A stretch of DNA of 64,000 bases from Halohasta litorea (GTDB taxonomy: Archaea; Halobacteriota; Halobacteria; Halobacteriales; Haloferacaceae), in NCBI RefSeq assembly GCF_024494645.1, contig NZ_JANHDJ010000006.1, positions 1 through 64,000 on the forward strand. Reading direction: 5' to 3'. The notes below the pieces were generated by a model. That model had not been told where the DNA came from, searched no databases, and saw only the letters and a list, made by a program, of their open reading frames with translations. Below, in pieces: positions 1 through 7,709 of the stretch. How positions within the stretch are numbered: the first letter of the stretch is position 1; every line of letters starts with the position of its first letter. Position numbers and translations under genes: made by a program.

Positions 1-59
1 GGGCAGTCAAGAACGTTTGCCCGGCGCAAACCGCGCGCCGGTTTCCCGCTCTTACTGCC
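1..59. repeat. Nested hairpin at window edge
   Basis: Outer arms GGGCAGT (1-7) and ACTGCCC (about 53-59) are complementary and enclose an inner CCGGCGC/GCGCCGG hairpin. The loop CGCAAACCGCGCG is also found in the stem-loop at 10925-11005, so this may be an isolated member of the array at 10.5-12.1 kb. No gene is seen in 1-370. Confidence 0.45.
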
Positions 60-241
60 CCAGCCCCTCCCGCGTCATCCCGCCACCGCGCGTGGGCTAC
101 TCCCCTGTAGCTCCGATACCCACTCACGATGTCGAGCGTCGCGCTCCCCGTCCGGGCTCACCGCCTCGTACTTCACCTCGTTCGGGTGGACGGACTTGGC
201 CGTCGTCACGACTTGCCGACGACCGATTTGCTGCTTCGGGC

Positions 242-370
242 CACTCCCGAACTTCCGCGCTTGCGGGTAAATCCGTCGCCGCTCGCTCTCTACACCGCCC
301 GCTCGCGGTTCCCCTTGGTCACCCCACAAGGGGGCGAGGAATTACCCACAACCGCGGCTTTCGGTCGAAC
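242..370 (+). repeat. R100 leader repeat, copy 1
   Basis: A ~130-bp block nearly identical to 3033-3162; both end exactly at the ATG of a small cysteine-containing protein gene. It contains CTCTCTACACCGCCCGC, close to the 3' part of the R90 repeat, and an ACCCC-ACAA-GGGGG palindrome followed by GCGAGG that resembles the promoter module without a clear TATA box. It probably carries the promoter or leader of the gene at 371. Confidence 0.6.
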
Positions 371-532
371 ATGGCCCGAAGCGAATCGGACGACGGCGGC
401 GAGCAGCGCGACGACGGCCAGTGTTGCGACAACCCGAACGTCGGGAAGCTACCAAAGGCGCGGTTCCCAACTGGGGACGGCGATCGCGCCGTCTATCATG
501 AGTGCGCCAATTGCGGAGCTACCTGGGGGTAG
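371..532 (+). CDS. Small cysteine-rich protein (53 aa)
   Basis: A 53-residue acidic protein with cysteines at 18, 19, 45 and 48. The final CANCGATWG is a typical second knuckle of a zinc ribbon. It could be a DNA- or protein-binding adaptor, but no family is recognised. The ATG follows directly on the R100 repeat, in the same arrangement as the gene at 3163, which supports this start. An R90 repeat follows the stop codon. Confidence 0.6.
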   Translation: MARSESDDGGEQRDDGQCCDNPNVGKLPKARFPTGDGDRAVYHECANCGATWG

Positions 533-595
533 CCACCCTCGGCGCTCTCGTCAGGCCGGTGAGACGCGCTCCGAGTGAATCGTTCGCCACTGTGG

Positions 596-686
596 CCCTC
601 CCGCCGAGGCCGGAGACGCTCACTCTCCGCCAGTCGTTCGCGCCTCCCCCTCCCTCGCTCTCCACACCGCCCGCTCGGGCTGCGCC
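596..686. repeat. R90 intergenic repeat, copy 1
   Basis: About 91 bp running from CCCTCCCGCCGAGGCCGG to CTCGGGCTGCGCC, with the shared block CTCCACACCGCCCGCTCGGG. It lies 64 bp after a stop codon and before the next promoter, as in most other copies. Confidence 0.85.
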
Positions 687-740
687 ACAGCTCGGTACCT
701 ACCCGCAGTCGCTCAGGTGTCCGCAGTCTCACCCCCCGCG

Positions 741-776
741 GCACTGTTTTTACCTCCCGACACTGAGGTAGAGGAG
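741..776 (+). promoter_or_regulatory. Palindromic promoter module 1
   Basis: TATA-like TTTTTA at 747, then ACCTC-8 nt-GAGGT arms and TAGAGG. The first T is 36 nt before the ATG at 783. Confidence 0.75.
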
Positions 777-782
777 TACATC

Positions 783-1067
783 ATGAAGTCCACCAACACG
801 ACGACCGAATCAGAGAGCTCGCCGACCGATCACCACGTCCTCGTCCAAATCTACCCCCACCAAGAGCCCTCGGACGGAATCGTCGTCGCAACTGGCGCGG
901 AACGCGATTGCGAAACCCTCTGCGAATCCCGAGATGCGGCGTTCGACGACGTCTCTCACGTTGTGAAACCCGAGTCCTTCGCTACCGACCACGATCTCAA
1001 CAACGTTGGCCCCCAGTCGCTCAACCCAGAACACGCGAAGGACCTCGCCTCCCGGTTCCGAAACTAA
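783..1067 (+). CDS. Hypothetical acidic protein (94 aa)
   Basis: No family is recognised. The first ~15 residues are a Ser/Thr-rich tail; the rest (HHVLVQIYPHQEP onward) looks like a small alpha/beta domain with two cysteines near residues 43 and 47. The start is fixed by promoter module 1, which lies 36 nt upstream. It is a single-gene unit bounded by R90 copies 1 and 2. Confidence 0.65.
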   Translation: MKSTNTTTESESSPTDHHVLVQIYPHQEPSDGIVVATGAERDCETLCESRDAAFDDVSHVVKPESFATDHDLNNVGPQSLNPEHAKDLASRFRN

Positions 1068-1145
1068 CGCCACGCACACGGCTCACCTGGCTCACCGGGA
1101 TCCCCTATCGGCTCGGGCGACTCCCAGGTCCGACGCTGTTGCGCT

Positions 1146-1235
1146 CCTCCCGCCGAGGCCGGAGACGCTCACTCTCCGCCAATCGTTCGCGCCTCCCCCT
1201 CCCTCGCTCTCCACACCGCCCGCTCGGGCTGCGCC
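1146..1235. repeat. R90 intergenic repeat, copy 2
   Basis: Ninety bp, nearly identical to copy 1 (GGAGACGCTCACTCTCCGCC variant). It starts 79 bp after the stop codon of the gene at 783-1067. Confidence 0.85.
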
Positions 1236-1317
1236 TGACCACTCGCGAACGCCCAGCCGGACGGCACCGGACTAATCAGCCGAGTCCCGTCGCCCGTCGT
1301 TGTGATCTCCTCGCCGT

Positions 1318-1353
1318 TGGGTATTTTCTGACCTCCGAGGGGAACTGAGAGAT
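1318..1353 (+). promoter_or_regulatory. Palindromic promoter module 2 (degenerate)
   Basis: TATTTTCT near 1323, then ACCTCCGAGGGGA and GAGAGAT. The palindrome is weaker than in other copies, but the spacing to the ATG at 1358 (35 nt) fits. Confidence 0.5.
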
Positions 1354-1357
1354 AGAA

Positions 1358-1981
1358 ATGACTCCAAGTCAGACCAGCGAGCAGACGCCTCGAACTGTTG
1401 CCGAATCCCTCGGTATGGGCTTCATGTACCACGACCAGCGACAGCGAGCGGCATCCATCGAGGCGTTCGCCGCCGTCGATGCCTTCCAGTTCGAACATCT
1501 AGACGAAGCGGCCGCGATCGAAGCAGGCGAAGCGTATGTCGACGCACTCTGGGAAAAGGACGCCCTCGAAGACACCTGTCGCAACGGCGGTGAGCTGGAC
1601 CTTTCAGAACTCGCCGACGCGGATTGGTCCCCCATCCGAGACGCATTCAGCCGCCGCGCGACCGTCGTCGGGATGGACTCGGAGTACGCAGACTGCTCCA
1701 CGATCGCCTGGCGTCGCCACAAGGTCGGCGGCGACTACTGGACGCCGATGAAGCAGGCGCAGGTGTACGAACTCCAAGCAGCACTCCAAGACCCGGACTA
1801 CCCCAACAAGCCGCGAGAAGGCCAGTCCGGCCACGGACCGGAGGCCGCCCGATACGCGCTCGGCGTCGAACTCCACGACACCCGCCGCTTCGAACCCATG
1901 GTCGACGTGATGATCCCCTACTTCGAACGGATCGCCCACCGGCACCAAACGCACAACAAGCCGGCGTGGAACAGCGACTAG
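1358..1981 (+). CDS. Hypothetical protein (207 aa)
   Basis: No recognised family. The sequence is acidic, soluble and rich in predicted helix, with a Trp/His-rich middle (TIAWRRHKVGGDYWTP, about residues 115-130) and a His-rich C-terminus. No signal peptide or membrane segment is seen. The start is supported by module 2 at the expected distance. R90 copy 3 follows 53 nt after the stop codon. Confidence 0.65.
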   Translation: MTPSQTSEQTPRTVAESLGMGFMYHDQRQRAASIEAFAAVDAFQFEHLDEAAAIEAGEAYVDALWEKDALEDTCRNGGELDLSELADADWSPIRDAFSRRATVVGMDSEYADCSTIAWRRHKVGGDYWTPMKQAQVYELQAALQDPDYPNKPREGQSGHGPEAARYALGVELHDTRRFEPMVDVMIPYFERIAHRHQTHNKPAWNSD

Positions 1982-2033
1982 AGGCGACCGCTCCAACCGG
2001 GTCCCCGCCGACCGCGGCCAGCTTCCGTTCAGT

Positions 2034-2120
2034 CCCTCCCGCCGAGGCCGGAGACCGACGGACATAGTTGCGTCGGCCTCCCCCTCCCTCGCTCTCCTCA
2101 CCGCCCACTCGGGCTGCGCC
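2034..2120. repeat. R90 intergenic repeat, copy 3
   Basis: Variant with the internal hairpin CCGACG-10 nt-CGTCGG nested in GAGG/CCTC; the 3' part CTCACCGCCCACTCGGGCTG is conserved. Copy 10 has the same internal hairpin. Confidence 0.8.
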
Positions 2121-2165
2121 ATTCAGCGATACAACCCCGCCCCATGAACTGTCCTGACCAGCAGA

Positions 2166-2195
2166 GCTTTATCAACATACCGAGAAAAGTGCTGT
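2166..2195 (+). promoter_or_regulatory. Ordinary TATA promoter
   Basis: CTTTATCAAC starts about 29 nt before the GTG at 2196, which fits a leaderless start. It lacks the palindrome of the module family. Confidence 0.45.
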
Positions 2196-2654
2196 GTGGA
2201 ACTCCCAATCACGAACGACGTGGAGATCATCTTTACCGATGGCACCTCCCGTGATGTATTGCTAACCATCCAACACCGCGACTCAGAGTTCATTTACGCT
2301 CCGAGACTCACAGGAGTCAACGAGGAAACCCTCGCAGAGGATGTCACCAAAGAGGACATCGCCGAAATGGACATTCTTCCCCTTGTCTATCAAGCCGCGC
2401 CGAGTTTCAGAGACTCTGACGTGTTCGACATCAACGAGAAGCTTCACGCCAAACATAGCGTCAACACAATCGACGCTCACCAGTTCACGTCAACCGACTC
2501 ATGCACCATCGGCCACCCAGAACACGACGGCTTACTGTCCGTTTCGGATCGCGACATCAACAACATTCACCCAGACCCCGTCGGGAAAGGCATCGCAGAA
2601 CTCCTTAGTGGCATTGCAGATCCGGCAAATAACCACCTCTCATTCTCGAGATAG
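2196..2654 (+). CDS. Hypothetical protein (152 aa)
   Basis: Not recognised. The N-terminus (DVEIIFTDGTSRDVLLTI) looks like a beta-rich segment; the rest is acidic and soluble. The GTG start is chosen because the TATA-like box lies about 29 nt upstream and there is no earlier in-frame ATG. It is one of the few genes in the first 10 kb without a module. R90 copy 4 follows about 100 nt downstream. Confidence 0.55.
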   Translation: MELPITNDVEIIFTDGTSRDVLLTIQHRDSEFIYAPRLTGVNEETLAEDVTKEDIAEMDILPLVYQAAPSFRDSDVFDINEKLHAKHSVNTIDAHQFTSTDSCTIGHPEHDGLLSVSDRDINNIHPDPVGKGIAELLSGIADPANNHLSFSR

Positions 2655-2757
2655 CTTCGGTGAGGGCGTACAGAATCGTCATACCGGGGACCGCGAAAAC
2701 CCCGACACGCTCGGTTTCTTCAGTGGGTTACACTCCAAGCAACCGTTCGCCACTAGG

Positions 2758-2847
2758 CCCCTCCCGCCGAGGCCGGAGCCGTTCGCTCACCGCCAATCGC
2801 TCACGCCTCCCCCTCCCTCGCTCTCAGCCAGTCGCTCGGGCTGCGCC
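2758..2847. repeat. R90 intergenic repeat, copy 4
   Basis: Divergent 3' part (CTCTCAGCCAGTCGCTCGGG) but the same 5' part CCCTCCCGCCGAGGCCGGAG. From here to the R100 repeat at 3033 the DNA is GC-rich and has no supported gene. Confidence 0.75.
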
Positions 2848-3032
2848 TGTCCGCTGCCGCCGGCTCCGCGAGGCCGTCCGCTCGGGCCGCCCCGCTTGCC
2901 GCCGCACGCCGCACCGGGGCCACCACCCCGCTCGCCGCGTCATGGCCGGCAGAACTCCACCCGCGGTTGTCGCCTGAACGTTCCGACGGCTCGGCCGCCG
3001 ACGCGCTCTCCGGCGCTGGCGGAGTCACCGGG

Positions 3033-3162
3033 CACTCACCCGACTTCCGCGGTTGCTGGTAAAACCGTCGCCGCTCGCTCTCCACACCGCCCGCTCGCGG
3101 TTCCCTTCGGTCACCCCACAAGGGGGCGAGGTAATACCCGCAACCGCGGTTCGGATTCAGAC
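3033..3162 (+). repeat. R100 leader repeat, copy 2
   Basis: Matches 242-370 over its whole length with scattered changes. It ends at the ATG of the gene at 3163. Confidence 0.6.
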
Positions 3163-3423
3163 ATGCCCGGTGACACCGCCGCTACAGAGCGCATCGACGA
3201 GGAACCCGAGCCGATGGTCGTCACGTTCAAGAGTCGCGACGAACCGGAGTTCCAGAAGCCCGACCATGACCCCCACGGCGAGACGTGCGCGGCGGCGGCC
3301 CACTCGACGGCGTCGTGCGACCGCTGCGGCAAGTCGGGGGTCGTCCCCACGGCCAACCTCGAGTACGCATCCGGCTTCGTCGGCGGCCCCGAGCGCGAGG
3401 TCATCTGCGAGGACTGCGCCTGA
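3163..3423 (+). CDS. Zinc-ribbon-like small protein (86 aa)
   Basis: Two CxxC knuckles (residues 52-55 and 82-85) plus a cysteine at 42, arranged like a treble-clef or zinc-ribbon module. The N-terminal half is acidic and probably disordered. The start is supported by the R100 leader shared with 371. The longer upstream reading frame is translated repeat DNA. Function unknown; nucleic-acid or protein binding is an inference from the zinc motif. Confidence 0.65.
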   Translation: MPGDTAATERIDEEPEPMVVTFKSRDEPEFQKPDHDPHGETCAAAAHSTASCDRCGKSGVVPTANLEYASGFVGGPEREVICEDCA

Positions 3424-3490
3424 CCGAGGCGCGGTCCTCGACCGTCGACAGCACCGATCCGCGCGATACCGCTTCGCGAGCAGCGACAAC

Positions 3491-3581
3491 CCCTCCCGCC
3501 GAGGCCGGAGACGCTCACTCTCCGCCAATCGCTCGCGCCTCCCCCTCCCTCGCTCTCCACACCGCCCGCTCGGGCTGCGCC
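3491..3581. repeat. R90 intergenic repeat, copy 5
   Basis: Close to copies 1 and 2 in sequence; begins 68 bp after a stop codon. Confidence 0.85.
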
Positions 3582-3682
3582 GGAAGAAAGCAGCACCAAT
3601 CCTAGAAAACGAGGCCGATCAATCGGACCCGGCGATCACGTTTCAAGACCCGAACTCAGTTCACTACGAACAAACTCCTGTC

Positions 3683-3997
3683 TTATTCTCTCTCACAGAG
3701 CAGATAGAGGTTATCTTCGAGGGCAATAGCAGAATCACTAGGAATTGCCAGAGCAGGAAACTCGACATCTTCAACTGTTGATATAATACCCTCACCATCG
3801 GCACAGCGCCTGAACTTGTACATATTGTCCCCCCCAGTCGTGAAGATCAGATGCCCGGAACCGCCGGACGTACTTCCCTCCGTAGTACACTCCTCTATGA
3901 CCATCGTACCCGTCACCCATTCCCCCTCATAGTCCAATTTCACTCTTTCTGGGGCTGCCCTTTCTCCAACATGAGTAGGTTCTATCTCAACCTTCAT
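3683..3997 (-). CDS. Hypothetical protein (104 aa), minus strand
   Basis: Not recognised. Beta-rich sequence with a Gly/Ser stretch (GSTSGGSGH) and cysteines near residues 38, 85 and 101. It is one of only six minus-strand genes in the window. A TATA-like TTAACTATAG lies upstream on the minus strand near 4015-4025. The region has a lower GC content than its neighbours, which hints at a separate origin. Confidence 0.55.
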   Translation of the reverse strand: MKVEIEPTHVGERAAPERVKLDYEGEWVTGTMVIEECTTEGSTSGGSGHLIFTTGGDNMYKFRRCADGEGIISTVEDVEFPALAIPSDSAIALEDNLYLLCERE

Positions 3998-4061
3998 ATT
4001 CAGATATCACGTTCAACTATAGTTAATGTACCTCTCAGAACACCACCCCCTAAGCGCCCCG

Positions 4062-4096
4062 CAGAGATTTTTTTAACCACCGTTTTGGGTGAGGCG
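4062..4096 (+). promoter_or_regulatory. Palindromic promoter module 3
   Basis: GCAGAGA, T-run with TTTTTTTAA at 4068-4076, CACC-GTTTT-GGGTG arms, then GAGG. It lies 37 nt before the ATG at 4105. Confidence 0.65.
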
Positions 4097-4104
4097 TATT
4101 CGAA

Positions 4105-4479
4105 ATGAGTACACACCAGACCCAGACCGCAGGACGAGCCGGACAGACTGAGGCCGAAATCGCTGAACTCGACATCTACGATATTCACAACCGGTCGCTC
4201 GCCATCCAGCACATGCCGGATGCGCTGATCAATATCGAGAGTCTGTTCGGCGTCGGGAAGCAGCTCGCGACGAACCTTCGGCGGGCCGGCTTCTCGACGA
4301 TTCCCGACATCCACCACAACGAGAAGTGGAAGCTCACGCTGATCGACGGTGTCGGCGAAGATACTGCCCGCGGTCTCAAGTCGCTCGCCGCAGGTCGGTG
4401 TAATTACCACTTCGGCAACTACGCCTGGAAGCCGTTCAAGGAGCACGACCCGACGATCGTCGCGGAACTCGACGCCTAA
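4105..4479 (+). CDS. Helix-hairpin-helix DNA-binding protein (124 aa)
   Basis: Two helix-hairpin-helix motifs are visible: FGVGKQLATNLRRAG (about residues 48-62) and DGVGEDTARGLKS (81-93). Such tandem motifs bind the DNA backbone without sequence specificity, as in RadA, UvrC or ligase C-termini (family knowledge). No catalytic domain is attached, so it is probably a stand-alone DNA-binding or adaptor protein. It is followed after 6 nt by the gene at 4486, with which it likely forms an operon. A second tandem HhH protein is encoded at 51964. Confidence 0.75.
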   Translation: MSTHQTQTAGRAGQTEAEIAELDIYDIHNRSLAIQHMPDALINIESLFGVGKQLATNLRRAGFSTIPDIHHNEKWKLTLIDGVGEDTARGLKSLAAGRCNYHFGNYAWKPFKEHDPTIVAELDA

Positions 4480-4485
4480 CCACCT

Positions 4486-4749
4486 ATGACGGACAACCCC
4501 AACAAATTCGACGACCCGCTGATCACTGAACCGACGCACGAACTGGGCTTTCTCGGTGACATCAAGATCCACCAGGATGCCGAGGACGTCGTCACGATCC
4601 GACTCGTCGCCCGTGATACGGACGACAGTGTCGACTTCCAAGTCACCGACCACACGATGATCCAGCTAGCTGAGGCGGCGAAAGCCGCGTTCACCAAGAT
4701 CCACGGCAGCATGGCCTCGATATTCGACGCGCTCGACCGAGACGAGTGA
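4486..4749 (+). CDS. Hypothetical protein (87 aa), HhH operon
   Basis: Not recognised. A beta-rich middle (EDVVTIRLVARDTDDSVDF) is followed by an amphipathic C-terminal helix. The gene starts 6 nt after the HhH gene and has no promoter of its own, so the two are probably co-transcribed and may work together on DNA. Confidence 0.65.
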   Translation: MTDNPNKFDDPLITEPTHELGFLGDIKIHQDAEDVVTIRLVARDTDDSVDFQVTDHTMIQLAEAAKAAFTKIHGSMASIFDALDRDE

Positions 4750-4963
4750 CGACCCGTTCCGAACCACACCGGACTGCGTCGTCTCCCCCCGCGCCCTCCA
4801 GACGCCACCGCCGACCGTGAGACGTTCCGCGCTCCCGCGAGTGGAAAACCACACCCGAATCCGGCGGACGCACAGCGAGCATCCTACGGCGTCTGAGCCA
4901 CCACCACGCGCGTCGGAGTCACGCGCGACGAGTGGGACCCCACAGACACCACAGACCGCTCAG

Positions 4964-5046
4964 CCCCTCCCACCGAGGCCGGAACCCTCCTTTCAGTCGG
5001 CCTCCCCCTCCCTTGCGCTCGTACGGCGAGCGCGGCGGGCTGCGCC
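4964..5046. repeat. R90 intergenic repeat, copy 6
   Basis: Variant with GAGGCCG... CGGCCTC arms and an altered 3' part (GCGCTCGTACGGCGAGCG in place of the CTCCACACCG block). The gap 4750-5143 holds only this repeat and module 4. Confidence 0.75.
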
Positions 5047-5098
5047 ATTCCGCCCGCTTCGCTTCGTATCGGCCCACCCCAAGTATGTCCAAGCGCCC

Positions 5099-5134
5099 CG
5101 CAGAGAGTTTCTATTCCCCGGTTTCGAGTGAGGT
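5099..5134 (+). promoter_or_regulatory. Palindromic promoter module 4
   Basis: CGCAGAGAG, TTTCTA at 5108, CCCCGGTTTCGAG, GTGAGG. It lies 36 nt before the ATG at 5144. Confidence 0.7.
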
Positions 5135-5143
5135 CTAATAACA

Positions 5144-5302
5144 ATGGCTTGCCAATCAGGCTGCAACTCAGAACCGCTCAGCGAGAACAAATTCCAGTGT
5201 AGCAACTGCGGTCACGTCCACCGTGTTGACGAACCCGTCTTCGATGAGTTCCTCACCTCGTCAGCGTCACCCATCGACACTGGTCGCCGCCAGCGAGTGT
5301 AG
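5144..5302 (+). CDS. Zinc-ribbon micro-protein (52 aa)
   Basis: Cysteines at 3, 7, 19 and 22 (CxxxC and CSNCGHVHR) form a probable zinc ribbon in the N-terminal half; the C-terminus is Ser/Arg-rich. The start is set by module 4. It resembles other 50-90 aa zinc micro-proteins in this window that sit alone behind a module. Role unknown. Confidence 0.65.
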   Translation: MACQSGCNSEPLSENKFQCSNCGHVHRVDEPVFDEFLTSSASPIDTGRRQRV

Positions 5303-5353
5303 GACCCCCCTTTTGGTACCATCACGCCGCTTCGCCGTACTCCCGATCTGGGC

Positions 5354-5444
5354 TCCTCCCGCCGAGGCCGGAACCGCTCGCTCGCCGCCGATCGCTCGCG
5401 CCTCCCCCTCCCTCGCTCTCCACACCGCCCGCTCGGGCTGCGCC
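5354..5444. repeat. R90 intergenic repeat, copy 7
   Basis: Full-length copy of the ACCGCTCGCTCGCCG variant, 51 bp after a stop codon. Confidence 0.85.
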
Positions 5445-5508
5445 GGGGGACAGCCACCGATCCGCAAGCGAGCCAGCGACCGACTGATGCGATACCAAGG
5501 GCAGCACC

Positions 5509-5544
5509 GCAGGAGAGGTTTATATGACCCGAGTGAAGTGAGGG
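5509..5544 (+). promoter_or_regulatory. Palindromic promoter module 5 (first of a triplet)
   Basis: GAGAGG, TTTATA at 5519, GACCCGAGTGAAGTGAGGG. It is the first of three modules spaced 125-130 bp apart upstream of the gene at 5878. An ATG at 5545 opens a 107-codon frame ending at 5868, treated here as doubtful. Confidence 0.65.
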
Positions 5545-5639
5545 ATGACTCGAACAGTAGCATACGGGAGTACCACTGACCAGCCTACGAGAGTGGTTGG
5601 ACAGGGACTTCCGTCGTGTATCCCACACAGCAGGCCCAC

Positions 5640-5676
5640 GCCGGGAGATTTTATAGTCCCCGAATTGGGTAGAGGG
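5640..5676 (+). promoter_or_regulatory. Palindromic promoter module 6 (second of a triplet)
   Basis: GGGAGA, TTTATA at 5649, CCCC-GAATT-GGG, TAGAGGG. An ATG lies 28 nt after the first T and is in the same frame as the ATG at 5545. Confidence 0.7.
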
Positions 5677-5765
5677 ATGTTCGAGAAGTCACACTCCGAC
5701 CAGACCACCACAGCCAGCGTGCTGGGTGAGATGTCGGAACGCATCCCAAGCTCCTCGAAGCGACC

Positions 5766-5802
5766 GCAGGAGGGTTTATATACCCCGGTTGGGGCGAGGG
5801 GC
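5766..5802 (+). promoter_or_regulatory. Palindromic promoter module 7 (third of a triplet)
   Basis: GGAGGG, TTTATA at 5774, ACCCC-GGTT-GGGGC, GAGGGG. It lies 104 nt before the ATG at 5878. A GAACGA/TCGTTC hairpin follows at about 5818-5842. Confidence 0.7.
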
Positions 5803-5877
5803 GTTGAAGTGAGAGGCGCGAACGAAGACATGTTCTCGTTCGTTCCGATGATCCATCCCTCGATTTAGGTGAATCCA

Positions 5878-6855
5878 ATGAGCGCAACCAGCACTCCCCA
5901 GAACGGTAGTATCGACTCCAACAACACTGTCCTCGTCATCCCCACCGGCATCGCCGGGAACCCGCGATACATCGCGGACATGGATGCGATGGCGGACGAG
6001 ATCTGCTCGGCTGTGAACGGTCTCGCTGGCAACCTCGGCCAGTCCATGGACGAAGTCGTCGTCCGCGGAAGCTACGAGATCGCTGAGGCGGTCGGCGAGA
6101 TGTTCGGTTCGGACGGCCCCGATGTCGACAGCTACTCGCTCGACTTCCGGATGTTCCTCGATGACCCCGCCGAGAGCGGCAGCGGCTACTCCGTGGAGGG
6201 CGTCGCCCAGGACGGCGACAAGCCCATCGTGGCGGCAGTCGCGCAGGTCCACGACATGACGGCTGACGAGATCGAGGCGTTCGACCTCTCGGACCGTGAC
6301 GACCGGAACCTCATCAACTACGAGGTTCTCCAGCTGCTCGAAGACGAGAACAGCCTCGACGAGAGCGAGCGCGAGTTCGGCGGCAGCGCGCGTATCGGGC
6401 GGGCGAAGGCGAAGTCGAAGGCGAAAGCGACCGAGCGGCTCCTCTCGGACTACTTCGACAGTCTGGCGACGGCCGAGCACGTCATCATCATCGAGGACGG
6501 CACGGACAGCTACGAGCACGCGGCTGGCGACGTTCGCGGCCAGAACGACTGGGTCAAGTTCGCGTCGAAGGCACCGGGCGAGATCCGCTCTGTCCGACCC
6601 AGCGGCGGCGTCGGCGGTGTGCTCGACTGGACGCGCGCGCTCCTCGAGAGCAACCGCGAGGGCGGCATCGAGGTCGAGGACCTGACCGACGAGCAGGAAG
6701 CGGACCTGCGCGAGCGCCTCTCGGACGAGGACCTCGAGAACGTCGGGCTGGGCGTCGAAGAGCCGGCCGAGACGGCCGAGCCGGAGACGCCCCAGGACGA
6801 CAGTCGCCCGGTCGCGGCCGAGGCCGCTGCGGTCGCCGGCCCGGCTGACGACTGA
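5878..6855 (+). CDS. Large acidic paralogue A, possibly SLOG-like (325 aa)
   Basis: One of three paralogues (with 16100 and 22202). Shared features in order: a V/I-rich strand near residue 20 (VLVIPTGIAGNPRY), VVVRGSYEIAEAV near 60, SLDFRMFLDDP near 85, FDLSDRDDRN near 140, and HVIIIEDGTD near 205. The layout of short strands followed by Gly-rich or helical segments recalls SLOG/DUF2493 nucleotide-binding proteins, but this is only an inference. The C-terminal ~30 residues are Ala/Pro/Glu-rich. ATG 5878 is preferred to GTG 5869 because it aligns with the start of 16100. Three upstream modules suggest strong or layered expression. Confidence 0.75.
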   Translation: MSATSTPQNGSIDSNNTVLVIPTGIAGNPRYIADMDAMADEICSAVNGLAGNLGQSMDEVVVRGSYEIAEAVGEMFGSDGPDVDSYSLDFRMFLDDPAESGSGYSVEGVAQDGDKPIVAAVAQVHDMTADEIEAFDLSDRDDRNLINYEVLQLLEDENSLDESEREFGGSARIGRAKAKSKAKATERLLSDYFDSLATAEHVIIIEDGTDSYEHAAGDVRGQNDWVKFASKAPGEIRSVRPSGGVGGVLDWTRALLESNREGGIEVEDLTDEQEADLRERLSDEDLENVGLGVEEPAETAEPETPQDDSRPVAAEAAAVAGPADD

Positions 6856-6926
6856 GGCGAGGCGAGCCCCCTTCCGTCGTTGTTGTGTGCGTCTGCCCCT
6901 CTCTTCTCTTCTTTCTCTTTTGTGCG

Positions 6927-7007
6927 CCCCTCCCGCCGAGGCCGGAGCCCTCCTTTCAGTCGGCCTCCCCCTCCCTCGCTCTCCACACCGCCCGCTCGGG
7001 CTGCGCC
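6927..7007. repeat. R90 intergenic repeat, copy 8
   Basis: Variant with GAGGCCG...CGGCCTC arms around CCTCCTTTCAGT, as in copy 6; the 3' block CTCCACACCGCCCGCTCGGG is intact. Confidence 0.85.
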
Positions 7008-7051
7008 TGACCGCATTCCTGATCACCGCCCCGGACAGCAGGTTCGCGCCC

Positions 7052-7088
7052 CGCAGAGCAGTTTTTACATCTCGATTGAAGCGAGAGA
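7052..7088 (+). promoter_or_regulatory. Palindromic promoter module 8
   Basis: CGCAGAGCAG, TTTTTA at 7062, CTCG-ATTGAAG-CGAG arms, GAGAT. The ATG at 7090 is 28 nt from the first T, which implies a leaderless mRNA. Confidence 0.7.
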
Positions 7089-7089
7089 T

Positions 7090-7707
7090 ATGACTGGCAG
7101 TTCACAACCCCAGACCCAAGAGACGATGACCGAGAGCACGCACGAATGCGGCCACTCCACCGACCGTGACGCGATCTCCCTCCCCGAGGTCGGCCGCATC
7201 TGCCGAAGCTGCTACACTCCGTTCTCGCTGAAGAAGTGGGACGCTTCCCTCCGACGCACCAAGGTCCACCACCAGACCGGCGAAACCACCCACTACAACA
7301 CGTGGCTCGTCGGCGTCGACGACTTCGGGCGGGCAGTGTATCACGACGAGAAGCAGGGCCGGATCCTCAAGGTCGTCCCGAAACACCACCGCGCCTTCCG
7401 GGACGAAGTCGATGACGACATGCGAATCCTCCGTGGGTACCCGCACCCGCACGCCGCCGGCTACGGACATATCCTCAACGCCCCGGACAACGACGTTCTC
7501 GTCGCCGTCGACTCGATCAAGACATCCTCGCGCGACTTCAGCAAGGACGACCTCGTCGGCTACGTTACCGAGCACGCCTCAGTGGAAGGCTGGCACGCGA
7601 TCTCGTCGCCGATGCTCGACTGTATCCGGCGGTACAACTCCCCCCGGACGCGCCACGAATACGAACACGCCGACGAGGTCCTCAACGAGTTCGCCGACGA
7701 CGAGTAG
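7090..7707 (+). CDS. Zinc-binding hypothetical protein (205 aa)
   Basis: An N-terminal ECGH...CRSCY pattern (Cys20, His22, Cys38, Cys41) suggests a zinc knuckle. The remaining ~155 residues form an unrecognised alpha/beta domain with a His-rich stretch (RGYPHPHAAGYGH, about residues 115-128). No membrane segment is seen. It is a single-gene unit with module 8 upstream and three copies of a T-rich 25-bp repeat just after the stop codon. Confidence 0.65.
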   Translation: MTGSSQPQTQETMTESTHECGHSTDRDAISLPEVGRICRSCYTPFSLKKWDASLRRTKVHHQTGETTHYNTWLVGVDDFGRAVYHDEKQGRILKVVPKHHRAFRDEVDDDMRILRGYPHPHAAGYGHILNAPDNDVLVAVDSIKTSSRDFSKDDLVGYVTEHASVEGWHAISSPMLDCIRRYNSPRTRHEYEHADEVLNEFADDE

Positions 7708-7709
7708 AC

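Noticed and set aside
5545-5868. 107-codon frame before paralogue A
   Set aside because: It contains two of the three promoter modules as coding sequence and has no protein-like composition. Kept only as a possibility in the findings.
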